Shown here: positions 7,748-15,711 of the stretch, piece by piece
Numbering within the stretch: position 1 is the stretch's first letter
How the letters are laid out: the number at the start of each line of letters is the position of its first letter
Assembly (NCBI GenBank): GCA_026770615.1
Contig: MU632011.1
Coordinates: forward strand, 9,935 to 28,095
Direction of reading: 5' to 3'
From: Pavlovales sp. CCMP2436
Lineage: Eukaryota > Haptophyta > Pavlovophyceae > Pavlovales
Length of the DNA: 18,161 nucleotides
Position numbers and translations under genes: made by a program
Notes under the pieces: generated by a model
Told to the model about the DNA's origin: nothing
Database searches by the model: none
Seen by the model: the letters and a program-made list of their open reading frames with translations, nothing else

Positions 7748-7770
7748 GGGTTAGGTTTAGGGTCAGGTAT

Positions 7771-8006
7771 AATTTGACGTATCCTATAACAGCTCGCCTA
7801 GAGACGTCGATCTTTTCAGTCCGAAGTCTCAATCGCCTCCCCGGCGCTATACAGTCGCCGGGAAGGGAGGTGCGGGGTCAAACCGACTTAACCATAGGTT
7901 GCCCACCTAAAGGGGCCAAAGGGGTAACGGACCAAGAATTGGATTTGAACTCGGGACCTCGACCCAAAGGGTTGGAGTCCTTAACCATTAGACTAGGAAT
8001 CACTTC
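7771..8006 (-). mobile_element. tRNA-derived SINE, copy 2
   Basis: Same orientation as copy 1 and only 23 bp from it, with roughly 90 percent identity by eye. The A box TAGTCTAATGG matches the consensus TRGYNNARNNG exactly; the B box is GAGTTCAAATCC. The frames of about 70-100 codons over copies 1 and 2 simply read the repeat on the opposite strand. Confidence 0.85.
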
Positions 8007-8251
8007 GATAAGATCCTACGGACCTGGGGCTGATGAACAGGTTTTTGAGCACCTACAAGTTTGTGAGTAGGTTCCAAGCTGTTGGTTTGGTGAGCTTCGG
8101 GTTGAGGTGCTGCGGGGTGAAGGGCAAGCGGGGTAGCCTCGAATCAGTTTTTTGTTTGTTAAAAGTTTTAAAAGTTTTAAAAAATCGTCGGTTGTCAGTT
8201 ATACGGTTGTCAGTTACTTTCTCAAAAGCCCTTCATCAACGCGCCGCCGAC

Positions 8252-8530
8252 GAGCTGGTCGAGCTGCCCGTCGAGCTGGCTGTCGAGCTACCCGTAGAGC
8301 TGCCCGTCTTCGAGCTGCACGTCGAGCCGCGCATCGAGGTACGCATGGCGTCGCTCGATCCGCATCGTCAAGCTGCCACGAGCTGCGGCCTACGCGCCGT
8401 CGCTCGAACTGCTTCATCTTCCCGCCGTCGAGCCCTGCGTCGAGCTGTGCGTGGCGACGCTGGCCAAGCTTCCGCCCGTCGAGCTGCCCGTCGTCGAGCC
8501 GCACGTCGAGCCGCCCTGTGCTCATGGCGT
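8252..8530 (+). repeat. Degenerate GTCGAGCTGCCC minisatellite (Val-Glu-Leu-Pro repeat)
   Basis: Units of about 12 bp, GTCGAGCTGCCC and variants, occur in two clusters (8252-8340 and 8430-8520). On the plus strand the first cluster reads VELPVELAVELPVELPV and the second VELPVVEPHVEPP, but in different frames, so the reading frame is broken between them. It could be the relic of a repetitive protein or simply a GC minisatellite. It ends abruptly at AT-rich DNA near 8620. Confidence 0.6.
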
Positions 8531-8619
8531 CGCTCGAGCCGCCGCTTAGTCTGCCTGCCAAGGAGTGCGCTGCAGCTGCAGTTCGCAACGCGCGGTCACG
8601 TCGCTCAGCGGTCTAGAAT

Positions 8620-8842
8620 TTATTAGACAATCAAAAACATATATGAATAATATAAAAATTACTAATTTATTATACGAATTAATATTATTATTCGAAAATT
8701 ACTCGCAACTACCCGGCCGAAACGATTGAAGCTATGATTTAAATATACTTATTTACTATTTTGCGTAGAAAAGTGACAATTCGACTCGAGGGAAATTTAA
8801 TTTTTTTTTTTAGTATCGAACCTAACTAGAATGATTGTCAAG
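8620..8842. other. AT-rich intergenic stretch
   Basis: Strongly AT-rich, with no frame of interest. It lies between the GC-rich minisatellite and the stop codon of the minus-strand gene at 8843, and would hold that gene's 3' UTR. An A-run (T-run on plus) sits at 8801-8811. Confidence 0.5.
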
Positions 8843-9194
8843 TTACTGATTTTGAGCGTAACGCTCCCAGACTCGTCCCACATGTTGCGCAACAGTCACG
8901 GCCGTGGCAGAGTCGCTGCACACGAACGTTGATTTGCTCTGCGCCTTAATGAGACGCAACACAGAAGGTGCGACAGTCCACACCAAACTTTGGCGAGCGT
9001 GAACGTATGGCAAAGGAGCATGCAGCAGTACTACCTGCTCGAATGTGGTGTAGAAGGTACCCGCCATCGTCTCGTGAGGCTCGCACGACGCGACCCTTGC
9101 GGCTCCGACACACGCCCCGTGAGGCTCGGGCGGGACGGGCGGCTCGGGCACCTCCGGCGGGAGCGCGTTGCTCGCGAACCCGCCTCCGCTGTCC
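8843..9194 (-). CDS. 3' exon of an unrecognised minus-strand gene (weakly CRAL-TRIO-like)
   Basis: The frame runs from a pyrimidine-rich stretch ending CATTGAG (acceptor near 9195) to TAA at 8843-8845. It is open through a Pro-rich segment (LPPEVPEPPVPPEP) and then MAGTFYTTFEQVVLLHAPLP, LVWTVAPSVLRLIK, and ends VAQHVGRVWERYAQNQ. The second half is convincingly protein-like. The pattern F-x-VVLLHAPLP...VWTVAPSVL loosely recalls the lipid-binding core of CRAL-TRIO (Sec14) domains, but it is too short to be sure. The Met at about 9067 could be a start if the Pro-rich part is non-coding. Confidence 0.5.
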
Positions 9195-9249
9195 TCAATG
9201 GACGGGGGGGGGTGGGGGTTTCGTTATTGCAGATTTTCGCTTTTGATTA

Positions 9250-9404
9250 TTTATGAACTGAGTGATTCCAAACTGGTTTGAGTTTTTACCTATGGCTTTT
9301 GGTTATTTATGAACTGAGTGTTTCTAAACTGGATTGTTTTTTACCTATTGTACATAGGTTTAAGAACTGTTTGTACCGCGCGACGCCGCCGCGAGTTCAT
9401 ACTT
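9250..9404. other. Short AT-rich gap with a direct repeat
   Basis: The text GATTATTTATGAACTGAGTG followed by TT(T/C)(T/C)AAACTGG occurs twice, at about 9243 and 9302. It is a tandem duplication of about 59 bp. No gene is seen. Confidence 0.6.
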
Positions 9405-9642
9405 TAGAATGACGTGTCCTATGACAGCTCGCCTAGAGACGACGAACTTTTCAGTCCGAAGTCTCAATCGCATCCCTAGCGCTCAACCAGACGCCGGGAA
9501 GGGAGGTGCGGGGCTAAACCGACTTATTCAAAGGGTGCTCAGCTAAAGGGACCAAAGGCGTAAATGACCAAGAATTGGATTTGAACTCGGGACCTCGACC
9601 CAAAGGGTTGGGGTCCTAACCTATTAGACTAGGAATCACTTC
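9405..9642 (-). mobile_element. tRNA-derived SINE, copy 3
   Basis: Same family and orientation as copies 1 and 2, with the same boundaries (GAAGTGATTCC... to ...CATTCTA) and a B box GAGTTCAAATCC. It lacks one base in the A-box region relative to copy 2 and has several scattered differences. Three copies with common ends confirm a dispersed element rather than a local duplication. Confidence 0.85.
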
Positions 9643-9696
9643 CATGGTGCGAGCTGGGTACCAGAGAAAATTTTATGTTCATAGGTTCACCAGGAT

Positions 9697-10135
9697 TTAA
9701 ACCTGAACTCTTACTTCAACGCGTACTACAACTCTTACTTCAACCTCCGGTCTGCAGGACCTGGCGTAGGTGGCAACGATGGCGGCTTGGGCCGCCCCTA
9801 CAGCACCCGGCCAACACGTCTGCGGCTGGCGAAAACGAGTGGGTGGCGCCACGGTGACAGAGCGCTTTTCTATGTGCTCTCACCTCTCTTGCCTTTAGCA
9901 AAACCGCCACCCACGTATGCGCAGACAATGTCTGCATGTTCTCGCTGCCGCTTAATGCTCGCGCTGCCGCCTCCTTGTGCTCGTCCTGGGTGGCAACTAT
10001 GGCAGTGTCGTGCAGCGTGGTGTGCCGGGGCGTGAGAGGGGTGGCCGTTTGTCGACCCCGTGGAGCCCGCGACAGCTCCACGACCGACGACGCAACTGAT
10101 GACATGGAACTCGACGGCACAACTGATGGTGCCGC
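9697..10135 (-). CDS. Last two exons of an unrecognised minus-strand gene
   Basis: Exon 10135-9884 (84 codons) follows an ATTCGCCTCAG acceptor and ends GAGAG|GTGAGAG. Exon 9819-9697 (40 codons plus TAA) follows a CGCCAGCCGCAG acceptor. The intron is 64 nt and both junctions are phase 0. The first exon has a Ser/Val-rich start, then HDTAIVATQDEHKEAAARAL and HTWVAVLLKARE. The second ends with alternating Val and charged residues (EVEVRVVVRVEVRVQV), which looks like a beta strand or low-complexity tail. Splice signals, phase and composition agree, but no family is recognised. The text IVAT occurs in both exons. Plus-strand frames over it are shadows. Confidence 0.5.
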
Positions 10136-10150
10136 CTGAGGCGAATTCGT

Positions 10151-10188
10151 GCGTGAACGCCTAGGCAATATGCCTGGGCGTTCACGCA
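10151..10188. repeat. 17-bp inverted repeat
   Basis: GCGTGAACGCC.AGGCA and its reverse complement flank a 3-bp loop (ATA), with one mismatch. It lies just upstream, on the minus strand, of the 10135 splice acceptor. Confidence 0.85.
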
Positions 10189-10289
10189 ACCTGAGTCCGC
10201 CACCCACCGTCTACTGCCCGATTTTTTAAAGTAAGTCGTAGTTTAACAAAAATAATTTAAACCTGAACGGTTTAGCGGTGAGCGGGCCT

Positions 10290-10872
10290 CCCTGCCAAGA
10301 GGCACATGGCAGGCAAACAAGGTGGGCTCCGCCGACCGTCGAGAAGGGCTCTGTCCGACAGCATTTATCGACACTTAGCGCGCAGGGGCGAACAATGTCC
10401 TCTTCTTCGTCCCCGGTCCCAAAACATAAATAATAAATTCCGTCCCCGCTGGCCCTACACTTGAGCGGCACGCGGGTACACCTCGCCGTTGCCGGAGTAG
10501 CGCACCGACAGCAGCGGTGTGTGCGAGTTGGGGTACGCCGTCGCGATGTCAGCCCCTACGAGTCCAAAGAGCCACATGGGCACGCAGGGCTCGATCTCGT
10601 ACGGCGCGCACGGCGAGGCCTGGCACCACGCGTACCCCGGGAGGCCTGGCACGGCCGGCCTTCAGTACGTCCTGACCCGTGGGCAGCCCACGACGGGCAC
10701 GCCTACCAAGGTGCCGAACCGCAGGAAGCTCATCGCTGCCGGCACGTTCATCGCGCGGTCGCTCATCTCGACTTTCCGGAAGCTGCGCGTAGGATCTCGG
10801 ACGGGCACGCCGTGCGACAGCCTTTTCCCCTCCCCAGTGCGGAATCGCGCCACTTATTCGGAATTCGGCCCC
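10290..10872 (-). mobile_element. Truncated copy of the GGGTCG TIR element with gene-like cargo
   Basis: At 10830-10872 (minus) lies a TIR-like end, GGGCCGAATTCCGAATAAGT, then GGCGCGATTCCGCACTGGGG, matching 13378-13420. At 10300-10400 (minus) GCCCCTGCGCGCTAAGT and GAGCCCTTCTCGACGGTCG match 13460-13520. In the 13378 copy only about 20 bp separate these blocks; here about 430 bp do, and those hold the coding-like frames 10455-10833. The second TIR is not found. Confidence 0.65.
10455..10833 (-). pseudogene. Gene fragment inside the TIR element
   Basis: One minus-strand frame reads VRDPTRSFRKVEMSDRAMNV, PAAMSFLRFGTLVGVPVVG, then a TGA near 10662, then CQASPCAPYEIEPCVPMWLF, GLVGADIATAYPNSHTPLLS, VRYSGNGEVYPRAAQV and TAG at 10455-10457. 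Codons are GC3-rich and the composition is natural. The internal TGA could be removed by an intron (for example GTAGGCG...GTGCCAG, ending before GCCTCGCCG, phase 0), so it may be two exons rather than a broken gene. No family is recognised. Its position inside the repeat suggests captured sequence. Confidence 0.45.
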
Positions 10873-11003
10873 TCTATAGACACATGTGTACAAGTTTCTA
10901 GTTCAACGTCCGTCCCCGAGGGGATCTCACTGGATTTAAGTGTTGAAAAACACTCAGATCCAGGGATCCACCCCGAGCACACGGATACCGTCCCCACCGC
11001 TGA

Positions 11004-11162
11004 TCAGTTCAGACACACGACGATCGACGACTGACGACTCTCGACTGGCGCGCTGACCGACCTCCACTGCTCTCCCTCGCGTCGTCTGAAAATGCAGCAC
11101 CCGCCCTTGGTGAACAAATCGTTGAGCACGTAGTCCCCGCCTGGCAGCGGGGCCCCACTTGG
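11004..11162 (-). CDS. Possible 3' exon on the minus strand
   Basis: A frame ending in TGA at 11004-11006 contains LPGGDYVLNDLFTKGGCCIF, RRREGEQWRSVSAP and a tail ending SSIVVCLN. The part around DYVLNDLFTKGG is protein-like; further upstream the frame becomes Arg/Pro/Gly-rich and doubtful. The 5' limit given is only where the convincing text begins. No family is recognised. Confidence 0.3.
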   Translation of the reverse strand, partial: PSGAPLPGGDYVLNDLFTKGGCCIFRRREGEQWRSVSAPVESRQSSIVVCLN

Positions 11163-11394
11163 ACAGCGGGGAGACTCGGGTCCGTCGTACGCCCGGCGCG
11201 GTGCTGCATACCGCCCCTGCGGCGCCCCGACGATCCCTCGGTAGGCTGAACTCCCCGCTCTACAGCTGGGTCCGCAGCCCGCCTGAGACGAGGGACAGCG
11301 GGGGGCAGTGCCAAGTGCCCCCCTTCCGCGTTCTCGCAACGCAGCGTTGCGCCTGCAGCGGCGCTACCGCGCCTCACGGCGCGGCCTGCTTCAG

Positions 11395-11720
11395 CTAGCG
11401 TTTCGATCCGCCTTTGAATCCGCCGACGAAGCATCGTGCAGCCATCGCCTCGGTTGCGTCCGAGAGCGACTCGTCGATATCCTCCTCCATCGCCGAGTCC
11501 TCATCCGAGCCGGATGGTAGCTCCGAGTCCTCGTCCGAATCGGATTCGGACGAGGTGCGTGTCTGCGCGGGCTTTGCTGGTGCCCTGGAGGAAGCATTGG
11601 CTCTCGGCTTCCCAGCGGCCGTGGGAGAGGAGCGCGGGACGACGGTCGCCTCCTGCCGTACCGGCAAGCCGGCGCGGCGCTTGGCGGTCCGAGCCGCGAA
11701 TATAACCCTAGCCCTAGCCT
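11395..11720 (-). CDS. 3' end of a minus-strand gene with basic then acidic tail
   Basis: The frame ends in TAG at 11395-11397. It reads RTAKRRAGLPVRQEATVV, a Ser/Ala/Pro/Lys linker, TSSESDSDEDSELPSGSDED, MEEDIDESLSDATEAMAARC and FVGGFKGGSKR. A basic segment followed by a Ser/Asp/Glu cluster with many casein-kinase-2-type sites suggests a nuclear or nucleolar protein. The opposite-strand reading is a Ser-rich shadow. The frame stays open for 190 more codons upstream, but that part is antisense to the GH16 exons and their minisatellite intron, so I stop near 11720. No clear minus-strand acceptor marks the 5' end. Confidence 0.45.
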
Positions 11721-11742
11721 CCCCCCCCCCTTCCCCATACAG

Positions 11743-12975
11743 GTCTGTGCTAAGCTGCCAGCCGCCGCGCGAGGCCTGTGGCCCGCGATTCGGATGCTGC
11801 CCTCTGCATCTGCCTATGGCGCCTGGCCCAACCCTGGCGAAATCGATCTGATGAAGCACGTCGGGTGAGCCCACGCGTCCCCTCCGAACCCGGCTGAACC
11901 CGCCCCGCGCGTCCCCTCCGAGCCCGGCTGAACCCGCCCTGCGCGTCCCCTCCGAACCCGGCTGAATCCGCCCCGCGCGTCCCCTCCGAACCCGCCCCGC
12001 GCGTCCCCTCTGAACCCGTGTCCACTCCGAACAGCTACGAACCGGAAATCGTCTACGGCTCCGTGCACACTCTGCTGCGCAACGGTTGTAGGGGCAACCA
12101 CGCGCGACGGCGTGCGACTGTCCCAGACGGGCACGCAGCATTCCACGTGTACGGTGAGGACTGTCCCAGACTTTCGTTTGTGGCCAGCTCCGATATTTAG
12201 CGATATGCGTCGGCCAGTGTTCTCGCTCAGCGCTTTGTTGTCTTTTTTTGTAATCGAATACAATGATGTCTGTCAATCATATCGATATCGATGTTTGGAC
12301 TTATATGTTTATTGGCTGGCCCAACCCCTGTCCCTCCGTATACTGGGTAGTTGTGATGTGTTAGTTGTTACGTTTTAACATAGCAATTTTAGTGAAGGAT
12401 GTTTTTGTGCGCTTTGTAGTTCTGCCCTATGCCTGACCATGCCTGCCTTCTACAGTTCTAATCCAAGCCCTAGCCTTATCCATGCCCCATGGGATGGGAA
12501 TCAACTAGTGTGGTGTTTTATCTGTCCTTGATTCAAAAAAAAAATCACATAAGTAAACTAAAGAAATCATGATGGATGAACAACTTATATTTTTTAAAAA
12601 TCAACTAAAAATCAACTAACAAAAATCAACTAAAAGTATCATCCAACTTAAAAGGTTACAATGCTTTATACCGCAAATTATTATTTTTCTACTTCTACAG
12701 CCCTGGAGTGGGAGCTCAACGAGATGCGCTTCTGCGTGGACAGTCGCTGTTTCTTCCGAGTGCCCCGCGCCGACCCTGCACCTGCTGGCTCGTGGCCATT
12801 CGACCAGCACTTCCACCTCGTGCTCAACCTCGCGGTCGGTGGCCGGTGGGCCGGCAGGAACGGAGTGGACGCGCAGGCCTTCCCGAGCAGCCTCGAGGTG
12901 ACGTATGTGCGCGTGTGGCAGCATCCTGACCACAGGGCACTGCCCGTGGATTCTGATAAAAAAGCTATCGGGTAA
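11743..12975 (+). CDS. GH16 family beta-1,3-glucanase (laminarinase-type) domain, 5' part missing
   Basis: Exons 11743-11864, 12035-12153 and 12701-12975 (TAA) join in matching phases (2/1 and 1/2) with GT-AG borders, giving 171 residues. Exon 1 has AKLPAAARGLWPAIRMLP, then GEIDLMKHVG at the active site. Exon 2 has the VYGSVHT strand and FHVY. Exon 3 has ALEWELNEMRFCVD, PFDQHFHLVLNLAVGG.WAG and SLEVTYVRVWQ, all GH16 hallmarks. GH16 enzymes cut beta-1,3- or beta-1,3/1,4-glucans. The family active site is ExDxxE; here the first Glu and the Asp are kept, but the acid/base Glu is Lys. The segment after SVHT is also unusually Arg-rich. The N-terminal third of the domain is absent upstream. It is either an inactive or lectin-like homologue or a decaying gene. 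AATAAA lies at about 13028. Confidence 0.85.
11873..12030 (+). repeat. 34-bp minisatellite filling a GH16 intron
   Basis: The 170-bp intron between GH16 exons 1 and 2 is almost wholly made of units beginning GCGTCCCCTCCGAACCCGGC. Three units are 34 bp, one is shortened to 24 bp, and the last is degenerate and supplies the acceptor CCGAACAG. The long Gly/Arg minus-strand frame here is an artefact of this repeat. Confidence 0.9.
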
Positions 12976-13095
12976 AATACCCGAAAAAAGATTGTCAATC
13001 ATGCACTTTCTTGTCTTATGTATTCAGAAATAAATGCCTAGCCCGATATCGAGTTCCTTGGGTACGAGAGGGGAGGAGGGGGGGGCACGATAGCC

Positions 13096-13235
13096 CCGCC
13101 AGGCCCGGCAGCTCCTTGCTGGAGCCAGCTCTCGAAGCTCGGCTTGAGAAGCTGGCCAGCAGAGGTTTCGTGCTGAATTATCAAACCCTGGAGATAGCTC
13201 TAGGCGCAGAATTTGGCGGGAAACTACTTCGGTGA
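13096..13235 (+). CDS. Possible terminal exon, about 40 residues
   Basis: The frame ends in TGA at 13233-13235 and contains SSLLEPALEARLEKLASRGF, VLNYQTLEIALGAEFGGKLL and a final Arg. It is amphipathic and helix-like, and more natural than the minus-strand alternative. Acceptors such as CCCGGCAG at about 13105 are possible but no partner exon is seen. It lies between the GH16 stop and a TIR element. Function unknown. Confidence 0.3.
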
Positions 13236-13377
13236 TGCAGCCCGGCACCTAAATCCTGATTCTAGCAGGCAGGGCTTCTAAGATATTTTGAAAAACCCTA
13301 CTTATCTCTCTAGAACGCCCCCCGCAGGCGCCTCGTCGGAGGCAAAAAAAAGTTGGGGCCTTTTTCCTCTAGAATAA

Positions 13378-13817
13378 GGGTCGAAATTTGAATTAGTGGC
13401 GCGATTCCGCACTGGGGAAGGGAAAAAGTTGTAAGCGGGAGGAAGTGGTAGACATTCTTTGCCCCTGCGCGCTAAGTAGCAATAGCTGTTGTCAAATAGA
13501 GCCCTTCTCGACGGTCGTAGCCCACCTCGTGTGCCTCTCGAGTGCATCTGGGGTCGACAACATGCTAAAGGTAACTAACATTTCCGATTATCAGCGCTCG
13601 GAAGCGATAAGAAAGTCATGGTTCCCGATGGGGCACGGAGGAGTTAGATGCAGATTCGTGAATGGGATGCAGATTCGTGAATGGGGCGCCGCCCCATTCA
13701 CGAATCTGCATCTAACTCCTCTGTGCCCGACCCGGTTCGTGAGTTACTCCGAAGGATTTTCACCGGACTTTTTCGCAATTTCCCCCCGGGCTGGCCACTA
13801 ATTCGGATTTCGACCCA
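13378..13817. mobile_element. Complete TIR element of about 440 bp, ATAA-flanked
   Basis: Terminal repeats GGGTCGAAATTTGAATTAGT (13378) and the reverse complement of GGGTCGAAATCCGAATTAGT (ending 13817) differ at two positions and continue with GGC. ATAA stands on both sides as a 4-bp target-site duplication. There is no transposase frame; the roughly 118-codon plus frame inside reads through the palindrome. Partial copies lie at 10290-10872 and 14268. The superfamily is not certain. Confidence 0.8.
13631..13728. repeat. Near-perfect cruciform with an internal tandem repeat
   Basis: 36-bp arms 13631-13666 and 13693-13728 pair with one mismatch. The 19-bp segment ATGCAGATTCGTGAATGGG is repeated in tandem (13648-13666, 13667-13685), and the second copy pairs with the right arm across only 3 bp. 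Two alternative hairpins can therefore form from the same right arm. Confidence 0.9.
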
Positions 13818-14267
13818 TAAGTACTTCTGGAGGAAATATAGATGAAAAATGTCAATGTGACATGTATGTGACATGGCAAGGTGCCCCCCTTAGAATCCAA
13901 ATTTTCTCTAGACCTCGAGACTGAAGTAAGTAGCTGTACTTCCCCCAGCGTATCTTAGAAGCACTGCTAGCGGGAAGGACGCTAAATTGGCCTCCGAATT
14001 GAGGAGACGTATTCGCAACTACTTATGTTGACTTGGATGCTAAAATATCGCACCCCAGTGTCTTCGCTTTCTGAGGCCATTTTCCGTCCTGCCATACCCG
14101 TGGCCGTTGGAATCAGGTGTCACTAAGTAAGCTGCATTTCTGAACGAAGATGTTCCCCGTATCAAATTTTCAAATCATGAGTGAGTCTTAACTAGGCTAG
14201 GTATCTTTATTAATGATTCGCTTAAACTATATATGTAAAATAAATCTAGACTAAATGAAATTAAAGC
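13818..14267. other. Intergenic stretch without recognised genes
   Basis: Mixed composition, with frequent stops in all frames. A short imperfect direct repeat (AATGTGACATGTATGTGACAT) is at about 13852. Nothing is annotated. Confidence 0.5.
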
Positions 14268-14490
14268 CGACAATATTTGACTGGCGCGATTCCGCACTGA
14301 CTGGGTAGGGGGAAAAGCGCTGGTGTGCCTTTCGTTGCAGTCGGCGGACGGGACGAAGAGCCAAGAGGTGGTCATGGCTGTGAGCCCGTCTTGCGTGCGA
14401 AGCCTACGGGTCGGATGCCGTCGTCGGAGCCTCTCTGAACGGGGCCTCCCACGGACGGGCCTGCCCTCCTCCAAGACTAACTACAATACG
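14268..14490 (+). mobile_element. Third copy of the GGGTCG element end, followed by an exon-like segment
   Basis: 14268-14318 (CCGACAATATTTGACTGGCGCGATTCCGCACTG...GGGGGAAAAG in part) matches the left end at 13378-13426 with gaps. Directly after comes a very good acceptor, TGTGCCTTTCGTTGCAG at 14340, then a frame SADGTKSQEVVMAVSPSCVR continuing basic for about 50 codons. The far TIR is not found. The segment may be a captured exon of an unknown gene. Confidence is fair for the repeat and low for coding. Confidence 0.45.
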
Positions 14491-14625
14491 AAGAGGTGGC
14501 GGATTTTTTTTTTTTTTTGGATTGAGTGTTTTGAAGGGAGATTATTATGTAGAATTAGCTACCCCCATAGTTAAGATAATCAAAACGAAATCGGAGAGAA
14601 ACTAACGGCCTGTTGTAAATAAATG

Positions 14626-15711
14626 GACGTGAGCGTTGTGTGTGGTGGGGGGGGAGGGGGGGGGAACCTGTGGCAATTGCTACGAGTTCACCACCAACCT
14701 CACCTCTACCAGCACCATCCCTGCTGCCAGGACTAACGTCTGACGTCAACCAAGTCAGTGAGTGAACAACACCTGTTGAACCATGCTGAGCCGCTATATA
14801 TATATAAAAATAATTGAATCTAGACCAGACGCGACATGCTCAATGAATATACTTCGCGGCGCGGCCGCAGCTTCGCGCGGCGCGGCACGGCAGTCATCGG
14901 CGGGCCACTGTGCGCTGAGAGAAAAGCGCTCGGAGTTGCTGCGCCTAGACTCAGGATCTCTCGCAATCTCGAGGATCATCGCCCCAAACTTGGCCGAGTC
15001 GTGCTCGCCTTGTGTATGAGCACAAACTTGGGCTTGTCGCTCGTCCATCTTGCCGAGCCTGACCGTGCTCGTCCTTCTTGCCAAGCACGAACTGCCGCCT
15101 CCTCCTCCAGGCGCGCCCTCGCGGCGCGCCCTAACGGCGTGCGCACCCGCCGGTGAGCGCGCAGCGGCGAGCTCGTGCACGCTAGATCGATCCAGCGTTT
15201 CTCGAGGTACTCGAGGTACTCGAGGTGCTCGATAGGGCTCACGCCGGCGGCCTAGCGATGGTCGCGCACCTCGCGCTTTGAATGGCGAGGCCGCGCCGTC
15301 CAGTCCTTCCCGTGACCTGCGCTCCAGGGAGCCCATCGTGCGCGTGGATGAGAACAAAACGATTGACGTATGCGCGCACGCACGAAATCGAGTGTTGAAC
15401 CTGAAGCGGAAGCACCACACGCGCCGCTCCGTGCTGCGTGCGGCTGTCCAAGGAGCGCGAGGAGAGCGGGCCGCCATCGTGCGCCTATTCGTCCCTCCCG
15501 CTGTAGAAGTCGCCAACGTCACCAGACTCACTGAGAATTATTATTATTAGCGGCTCAGCGCATGGTTCAATAGGTAGTCTTCACTTTCTGACTTGGTCAA
15601 TGTCAGACATTAATCCTGGCAGCAGAGATGGTGGTAACTAGAGGTGAGGTTGGTGGCGAACTCGTAGCAGGTGCCACAGGCTCCCCCCACCCCACACACA
15701 ACGCTCACGTC
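14626..15711. mobile_element. 1.1-kb element with about 165-bp terminal inverted repeats
   Basis: The left TIR, 14626-14796, and right TIR, 15548-15711, start GACGTGAGCGTTGTGTGTGG and share CCTGTGGCA, GCTACGAGTTC.CCACCAACC, CCAAGTCAG and CATG(CG)CTGAGCCGCTA. Long TIRs with no transposase resemble non-autonomous Mutator-like elements, but no 8-10 bp target-site duplication is seen. The interior (about 14850-15500) is far more GC-rich than the flanks. Confidence 0.8.
14794..15531 (-). CDS. Doubtful GC-rich frame carried inside the long-TIR element
   Basis: A 245-codon minus-strand frame fills the interior of the element and contains MDERQAQVCAHTQGEHDSAK and FGAMILEIARDPESRRSNSE. The rest is rich in Arg, Ala and Ser and includes a 9-bp tandem CTCGAGGTA repeat. 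The plus strand also has frames of 90-106 codons here, so strand choice is unsure. It may be captured host sequence. No domain is recognised. Confidence 0.2.
   Translation of the reverse strand: MSLVTLATSTAGGTNRRTMAARSPRAPWTAARSTERRVWCFRFRFNTRFRACAHTSIVLFSSTRTMGSLERRSREGLDGAASPFKARGARPSLGRRREPYRAPRVPRVPRETLDRSSVHELAAARSPAGAHAVRARREGAPGGGGGSSCLARRTSTVRLGKMDERQAQVCAHTQGEHDSAKFGAMILEIARDPESRRSNSERFSLSAQWPADDCRAAPREAAAAPRSIFIEHVASGLDSIIFIYI

Noticed and set aside
7514..8070. Plus-strand frames of 72 and 98 codons with near-identical sequence
   Set aside because: They are antisense readings of SINE copies, starting and ending with the repeat, not a gene family.
10519..11034. 171-codon plus-strand frame
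   Set aside because: It runs from the antisense of the minus-strand fragment straight through the TIR repeat end, so it is not a single coding unit. The minus reading has better composition.
11395..12276. 293-codon minus-strand frame taken as one gene
   Set aside because: Its upstream two thirds are antisense to the well-supported GH16 exons and to the 34-bp minisatellite. Only the downstream basic/acidic part is kept.
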